A program made the translations under genes and the position numbers. From the NCBI GenBank assembly GCA_964499285.1, contig CAZCLA010000050.1:1-17225 (forward strand): a stretch of 17,225 bases of DNA, given 5' to 3'. Position 1 is the stretch's first letter. The number at the start of each line of letters is the position of its first letter. Origin of the DNA: JAGFIY01 sp964499285. GTDB lineage: Bacteria; Bacteroidota; Ignavibacteria; Ignavibacteriales; Melioribacteraceae. Positions 13,067 to 17,225 of the stretch are shown here, one piece after another. Under the pieces are notes generated by a model. That model was not told the origin of the DNA. It made no database searches and saw only the letters and a list, made by a program, of their open reading frames with translations.

Positions 13067-14704
13067 ATGGCAGCTAAATTAGTTGAATTTAGTGCAGATG
13101 CAAGAACCGGACTTAAGAGAGGCGTTGACAAACTTGCTAACGCTGTTAAAGTTACGCTTGGTCCCAAAGGAAGAAACGTAATTTTGGATAAAAAATTCGG
13201 CGCACCGACAGTAACAAAAGACGGTGTTTCTGTTGCAAAAGAAATTGAATTGGAAAATCCAATTGAAAACATGGGTGCTCAGATGGTAAAAGAAGTTGCT
13301 TCCAAAACTAGTGATGTTGCGGGTGACGGAACAACAACTGCGACTGTTTTGGCTCAGGCAATTTACCGCGAAGGTTTAAAAAACGTAACTGCTGGTGCAA
13401 ACCCAATGGACTTGAAACGCGGTGTTGATTTGGCAGTCGGTAAAGTTGTTGAATACTTAAAGAATGCAAGCCGTGATGTTGAAGGAAGAGACGAGATCGC
13501 ACAGGTCGGCTCAATCTCAGCAAACAACGACAAGACAATAGGAAACCTAATAGCCGATGCAATGGAAAAGGTTGGCAAAGACGGTGTTATAACTGTTGAA
13601 GAAGCAAAAGGAACCGAAACAGGATTAGATATAGTTGAAGGAATGCAGTTCGACCGCGGATACCTCTCCCCTTACTTTGTTACAGATTCTGAATCGATGG
13701 AAGCCGTGTTGGAAGATCCTTACATATTGATTCACGACAAGAAAATCTCAGCAATGAAAGATCTGCTTCCAGTACTTGAAAAAGTTGCACAAGCCGGCAG
13801 ATCATTGCTTATCATCGCAGAAGATCTTGAAGGCGAAGCTCTCGCTACATTGGTAGTCAACAAATTAAGAGGAACTCTGAAAATTGCCGCAGTTAAAGCT
13901 CCGGGATTCGGCGACAGAAGAAAAGCAATGCTCGAAGATATTGCAGTGTTGACAGATGGTACAGTAATCAGTGAAGAAAGAGGCTTCAAACTTGAAAATG
14001 CCACTGTTGAATATCTTGGTTCAGCAAAGAAAGTCGTAATAGACAAAGATAACACAACCATCGTCGAAGGTTCAGGAAAAACCGATGACATTAAAAAGAG
14101 AATAAATGAGATCAAATCACAGATCGAAAAAACGACCTCAGATTACGATAAAGAAAAACTCCAAGAAAGGTTGGCAAAACTTTCGGGCGGAGTTGCAGTA
14201 TTGAAAATCGGTGCAGCCACCGAGATTGAAATGAAAGAAAAGAAAGCAAGAGTTGAAGATGCTCTGCACGCCACAAGAGCCGCAGTTGAAGAAGGTATAG
14301 TTTCCGGCGGCGGCGTTGCATTAGTTAGAGCTCAATCCGCACTTGACAATCTCGAAGGCGAAAATCTTGATCAAACAACCGGTATAAAGATAATCTACAA
14401 AGCACTTGAAGAACCTCTTAAACAAATCGTTTACAACGCTGGTATGGAAGGTGCTGTAGTTTTGAACAAGATTAAAGAAAATAAAGGAGATTACGGATTC
14501 AACGCTGCTACAGAAGAATACGAAGATCTCGTAAAAGCCGGTGTTATCGATCCAACAAAGGTAACAAGAACAGCTTTAGAAAATGCTGCTTCAGTAGCTT
14601 CACTCTTAATAACAACCGAAGCAGTTGTTTACGAAGAACCGGAAGATGAAAAACCAATGCCCGATATGAGCGGAATGGGCGGCGGAATGCCCGGAATGAT
14701 GTAA
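13067..14704 (+). CDS. groEL: Chaperonin GroEL (Hsp60)
   Basis: This 545-aa subunit of the tetradecameric ATP-driven folding chamber acts in the cytoplasm. Canonical blocks are VTLGPKGRNVILDKKFGAP, the ATP-site segment DGTTTATVLAQAI (about residues 86-98), the apical-domain PGFGDRRKAML, and EEGIVSGGGVAL in the second equatorial half. The C-terminus is the usual flexible Gly-Met tail (MSGMGGGMPGMM). The ATG at 13067 has GGAGG at 13055-13059. The length and all motifs look ordinary for a main housekeeping copy. It is co-transcribed with groES, and an intrinsic terminator follows 30 bp after the stop. Confidence 0.99.
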   Translation: MAAKLVEFSADARTGLKRGVDKLANAVKVTLGPKGRNVILDKKFGAPTVTKDGVSVAKEIELENPIENMGAQMVKEVASKTSDVAGDGTTTATVLAQAIYREGLKNVTAGANPMDLKRGVDLAVGKVVEYLKNASRDVEGRDEIAQVGSISANNDKTIGNLIADAMEKVGKDGVITVEEAKGTETGLDIVEGMQFDRGYLSPYFVTDSESMEAVLEDPYILIHDKKISAMKDLLPVLEKVAQAGRSLLIIAEDLEGEALATLVVNKLRGTLKIAAVKAPGFGDRRKAMLEDIAVLTDGTVISEERGFKLENATVEYLGSAKKVVIDKDNTTIVEGSGKTDDIKKRINEIKSQIEKTTSDYDKEKLQERLAKLSGGVAVLKIGAATEIEMKEKKARVEDALHATRAAVEEGIVSGGGVALVRAQSALDNLEGENLDQTTGIKIIYKALEEPLKQIVYNAGMEGAVVLNKIKENKGDYGFNAATEEYEDLVKAGVIDPTKVTRTALENAASVASLLITTEAVVYEEPEDEKPMPDMSGMGGGMPGMM

Positions 14705-14734
14705 TATCCTTCTGGAATAATTATGAAATGAAAG

Positions 14735-14764
14735 AGGCTGTCTAAAAAGGGCAGCCTTTTTTTT
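14735..14764 (+). terminator. Intrinsic terminator after groEL
   Basis: Stem AGGCTGTC (14735-14742) pairs with GGCAGCCT (14750-14757) with one G-T wobble and a 7-nt loop, followed by eight T residues ending at 14764. It ends the groES-groEL transcript. On the minus strand the stem is followed only by a weakly T-rich stretch, so it would be at most a poor terminator for the converging UDP-glucuronate decarboxylase gene. Confidence 0.93.
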
Positions 14765-14807
14765 ATCCCATTGTAATCGAAAAATTTTACTGATGGGCCG
14801 GCTTGGG

Positions 14808-15749
14808 TTAATTTAAGTCGAGAATCGTTTTGAAGTAATCGAGAGTAATAACTAAGCCATCTTTGCGGCTTACTTTAGGAGTCCAATCCAGCAATGCTTT
14901 TGCGCGGGAAATATCAGGCTGACGCACTTTGGGATCATCAATTGGGAGTGTTTTATAAACGATTTTACTTTTCGAATTTGTGATAGATTTAATTTCTTCC
15001 GCCATTTGATTTATGGTTATCTCCTCAGGGTTTCCGATATTAACCGGAATATTTTCACCTGAGATTAAAAGCCGAAAAATACCCTCGATCAAATCGGAGA
15101 CGTAACAAAAACTGCGGGTCTGTTTACCATCGCCGAACACCGTCATCTCCTCATTCTTAAGTGCTTGAGACATAAATGCGGGAAGCGCTCTTCCATCGTT
15201 TAACCTCATCCTCGGACCGTAAGTGTTAAAAATCCTAACAATTTTTGTATCAACACCGTGATATCTGTGGTAAGCCATAGTTATAGCTTCGGCAAACCTT
15301 TTTGCCTCATCATAAACGCCGCGCGGACCGATTGGATTTACATTTCCCCAGTAATCTTCTCTTTGAGGATGAATTTCGGGATCGCCGTAAACTTCCGAAG
15401 TGGAAGCTAAAAGAAACACAGCATTCTTTTCCTTAGCCAATCCCAATGCTTTATGAGTTCCGAGAGAACCGACTTTTAATGTCTGAATCGGAAGCTGAAG
15501 ATAATCGATGGGACTTGCAGGAGAAGCAAAATGAAGCACGTAATCAATCTTGCCCGGAACGTGAATAAAATTGGTGACATCGTGTTTAATGAAAGAAAAA
15601 TTTTCGTTCCCGAACAAGTGTTCAATATTTCGAATATTTCCGGTAAGAAGGTTATCGATACAAATAACACGCATCCCCTCTTCGATCAATCTATCACAAA
15701 GATGCGAGCCGAGAAATCCCGAACCTCCCGTTACAACTGCTGTTTTCAA
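14808..15749 (-). CDS. uxs: UDP-glucuronate decarboxylase (UDP-xylose synthase)
   Basis: This 313-aa extended short-chain dehydrogenase converts UDP-glucuronate to UDP-xylose using tightly bound NAD. The Rossmann motif is GGSGFLG (8-14). STSEVYGDP (116-124), with the catalytic T/S-S-E region, and YDEAK (146-150), the YxxxK pair, are typical. EDYWGNVNPIGPRGVYDEAK (131-150) and RIFNTYGPRM are specific to the UXS group, as is GDGKQTRSFCYV. The start is a TTG at 15749-15747 overlapping the Wzz stop as TTGA, with AAGGG (15759-15763) 9 nt upstream; no ATG is suitably placed. It is the last gene of the leftward export operon and converges on groEL. It supplies UDP-xylose, or an intermediate, to polymer assembly. 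Confidence 0.93.
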   Translation of the reverse strand: MKTAVVTGGSGFLGSHLCDRLIEEGMRVICIDNLLTGNIRNIEHLFGNENFSFIKHDVTNFIHVPGKIDYVLHFASPASPIDYLQLPIQTLKVGSLGTHKALGLAKEKNAVFLLASTSEVYGDPEIHPQREDYWGNVNPIGPRGVYDEAKRFAEAITMAYHRYHGVDTKIVRIFNTYGPRMRLNDGRALPAFMSQALKNEEMTVFGDGKQTRSFCYVSDLIEGIFRLLISGENIPVNIGNPEEITINQMAEEIKSITNSKSKIVYKTLPIDDPKVRQPDISRAKALLDWTPKVSRKDGLVITLDYFKTILDLN

Positions 15750-16894
15750 ATATTTTTTCCCTTATTTTTTCGCTTTGTTTCGAGAAATATGAAATACGAT
15801 GAGATTATAAAGAGAGCTGTCACAAATATGAAAAAAGTTGAGAATAATAATCTCGGACTTACCGGACGTTTAGGGACAATAGCTGCATCAAGCACTTGGA
15901 CTGTGGGAATATCTTTATTTTCTTGAATGCGTTCTTTATAGAATTGTTTTTGAAGCAGCAGATAGAGTTCGTTCTGCACCTTCACCTCGCGTGTCAACCG
16001 TGCGAGTTCAATTGCAAGCTGCGGGACATCCTCGAATGCGGGCAGAAAGTCGTTTTCCGCACCGCTCTCGCGGGTGATAAGATTGTTGTAAGTCTCATTG
16101 AGCACATTAAGTTTCTTCTGAAGACTTAAGTACTCAGGGCTTGTCTCAAGCATATTATAATCAAGTGTATTCAATTTAATTTCAGTAAACAAAATTTCAC
16201 TTTTAATTCCGGCTGCATTATCGAGTGAAGCCTTAAGCTGCTCTGGTATTGAAATTGTTTTGTTCACCTTTTGGAAATTAAGAAGAGAATCCTCAGCAAG
16301 TTTTAGTTTCTCCTTAGTGGTTACAAGCTGCTGCTGGATGAAGAGTCTAGTGTTTTTTGCTTTCTGATTTAATTTCTCACGGTTAATTTTATCAAGAACA
16401 CTTATAAATTCGTTTGTTGTACTTGCACTTAAAGCTGCAACAGAATCAACCGCATCCGAAAATCTAGAAAAATATCCAGTAGATAATGTAACCGAAAGAA
16501 TCAGAATACGTTCTTTAGTCACCTCAACATCGATCAATTTACTTAATTTTTCGGTCGCAAGTTGAAGATCATCGGTCCCAAAAAATTCAAATAGATTCAG
16601 GTTTTGAATCACTGTTTCCGTGCAAGTACGGCTTTTAATAATTTCGGCATAAAGCTGAGCGTTTGCATTTGATGTGCCGATTCCTATAAAATCCGAAACG
16701 TCACCAATTCCAAGCAACTGACCCAAACCGCTTCCTGAACTTTCCTCGGGAGGAAGAAGAGAGGTTTGGGCTTCAAATTTAATAGGAACGACAAAAAACA
16801 ATAGTAGAAATGATAGAACAGCAACAGCGATTCCAAGAACAATAATTTGTTTAATTTTTGATTTAAGAAGATTTACAATTTCTTGAAAGTTCAT
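15746..16894 (-). CDS. Wzz/PCP-type polysaccharide chain-length determinant
   Basis: This 382-aa inner-membrane protein of the polysaccharide co-polymerase family has one transmembrane helix near each end (about 16-37 and 349-371). Between them is a large periplasmic region with an N-terminal Wzz domain, long predicted coiled coils (about 165-330), and a GNVR-like segment before the second helix (QFYKERIQENKDIPTVQVLD). The Pro-rich VPKRPVSPR motif directly before TM2 is typical. It controls chain length and links synthesis to the outer-membrane exporter. No fused tyrosine kinase domain is present, and the protein stops 11 residues after TM2. AAGG upstream lies in the last codons of the SLBB gene, 4 nt away. 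It overlaps the UXS gene by 4 nt. Confidence 0.9.
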   Translation of the reverse strand: MNFQEIVNLLKSKIKQIIVLGIAVAVLSFLLLFFVVPIKFEAQTSLLPPEESSGSGLGQLLGIGDVSDFIGIGTSNANAQLYAEIIKSRTCTETVIQNLNLFEFFGTDDLQLATEKLSKLIDVEVTKERILILSVTLSTGYFSRFSDAVDSVAALSASTTNEFISVLDKINREKLNQKAKNTRLFIQQQLVTTKEKLKLAEDSLLNFQKVNKTISIPEQLKASLDNAAGIKSEILFTEIKLNTLDYNMLETSPEYLSLQKKLNVLNETYNNLITRESGAENDFLPAFEDVPQLAIELARLTREVKVQNELYLLLQKQFYKERIQENKDIPTVQVLDAAIVPKRPVSPRLLFSTFFIFVTALFIISSYFIFLETKRKNKGKNI

Positions 16895-16898
16895 TTAA

Positions 16899-17225
16899 TT
16901 ACCTTGCGGCAACAATTAGTGCAACAACTGCAGTAACAACAGCGGCAACTTGAGAGAAAGCCCCAAGTGCATCGGTAAAAACATCCCAAAACTTAGGCGG
17001 AGGCGGGTCTTCAGGAACCCAGATAATATCACCCGGACTTAAATCTTCCACATCTTCAGCTTCAATCCATTCGCCGGTACTTGCTTTAATCACCCTAACA
17101 TCACCTTCAATTGCACGCCAGGCAAAACCGCCAGCAAGATCGATATAGTCATCCACCGCAAGCTGCGGGAGATATGTAATATTGCCTGGATTAACCACTT
17201 GACCGACAAGAGTTATATAATTTTT
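16899..17225 (-). CDS. SLBB-domain polysaccharide export protein, C-terminal part
   Basis: The reading frame is open to the window edge, so only the last 108 residues are visible. A GTG at 17198 is internal to the frame and not the real start. The visible part begins inside an SLBB fold (ITLVGQVVNPGNI...DYIDLAGGFAWRA), as in Wza-type outer-membrane export proteins. It ends with a Pro-rich hinge (PEDPPPPKFWD) and a hydrophobic C-terminal helix (about the last 25 residues, alanine/valine-rich). The Wza-like C-terminal helix forms the outer-membrane channel in E. coli, and a similar role is plausible here. It lies 4 nt before the Wzz gene, the usual exporter/co-polymerase pairing. Confidence 0.85.
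   Translation of the reverse strand, partial: KNYITLVGQVVNPGNITYLPQLAVDDYIDLAGGFAWRAIEGDVRVIKASTGEWIEAEDVEDLSPGDIIWVPEDPPPPKFWDVFTDALGAFSQVAAVVTAVVALIVAAR

Overview
The window is an AT-rich bacterial scaffold fragment with mostly short intergenic gaps (none above about 200 bp) and one run of 100 Ns. Gene content and protein style point to the Bacteroidetes/Chlorobi/Ignavibacteria (FCB) neighbourhood, most likely an Ignavibacteria-type genome: a TPR-sensor histidine kinase, a DUF3417-type glucan phosphorylase, an SLBB/Wzz export pair without a fused kinase, and a perfect CIRCE element with a sigma70-like promoter. This placement is a judgement from memory of protein style, not a computed result.

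Layout. (1) 1-3772, minus strand: part of a surface-polysaccharide sugar operon. It reads, in transcription order, a UDP-GlcNAc 6-dehydrogenase (WbpA type), an APS kinase (CysC), a small two-gene nucleotidyltransferase islet, and a left-handed beta-helix N-acetyltransferase (WbpD/WlbB type). The islet sits between two 79-bp direct repeats (78/79 identical) that contain a nested palindrome. All gaps in this part are filled with decaying 7-bp and 8-bp tandem repeats. (2) 3968-7446, minus strand: alpha-glucan phosphorylase followed 2 nt later by an unrecognised 297-aa protein. (3) 7609-12560, plus strand: a very tight four-gene run of plsY, a DegQ/HtrA protease, purB and a TPR histidine kinase. 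purB is interrupted by the 100-N scaffold gap. (4) 12629-14764, plus strand: the groES-groEL heat-shock operon with promoter, HrcA operator (CIRCE) and intrinsic terminator. (5) 14808-17225, minus strand: a second polysaccharide block of an SLBB export protein (cut by the window edge), a Wzz-type chain-length protein and UDP-glucuronate decarboxylase, coupled by 4-nt overlaps or short spacing.

How it fits together. Regions 1 and 5 supply activated sugars (acetamido/amino uronic acids, UDP-xylose), possibly PAPS for sulfation, and the chain-length and export machinery for an extracellular polysaccharide. Regions 2-4 are housekeeping or stress functions: storage-glucan mobilisation, phospholipid synthesis, envelope proteolysis, purine synthesis, envelope sensing and chaperonin. 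No rRNA, tRNA, CRISPR array or transposase is visible. The least explained element is the repeat-flanked nucleotidyltransferase pair and its surrounding short-period repeat DNA.
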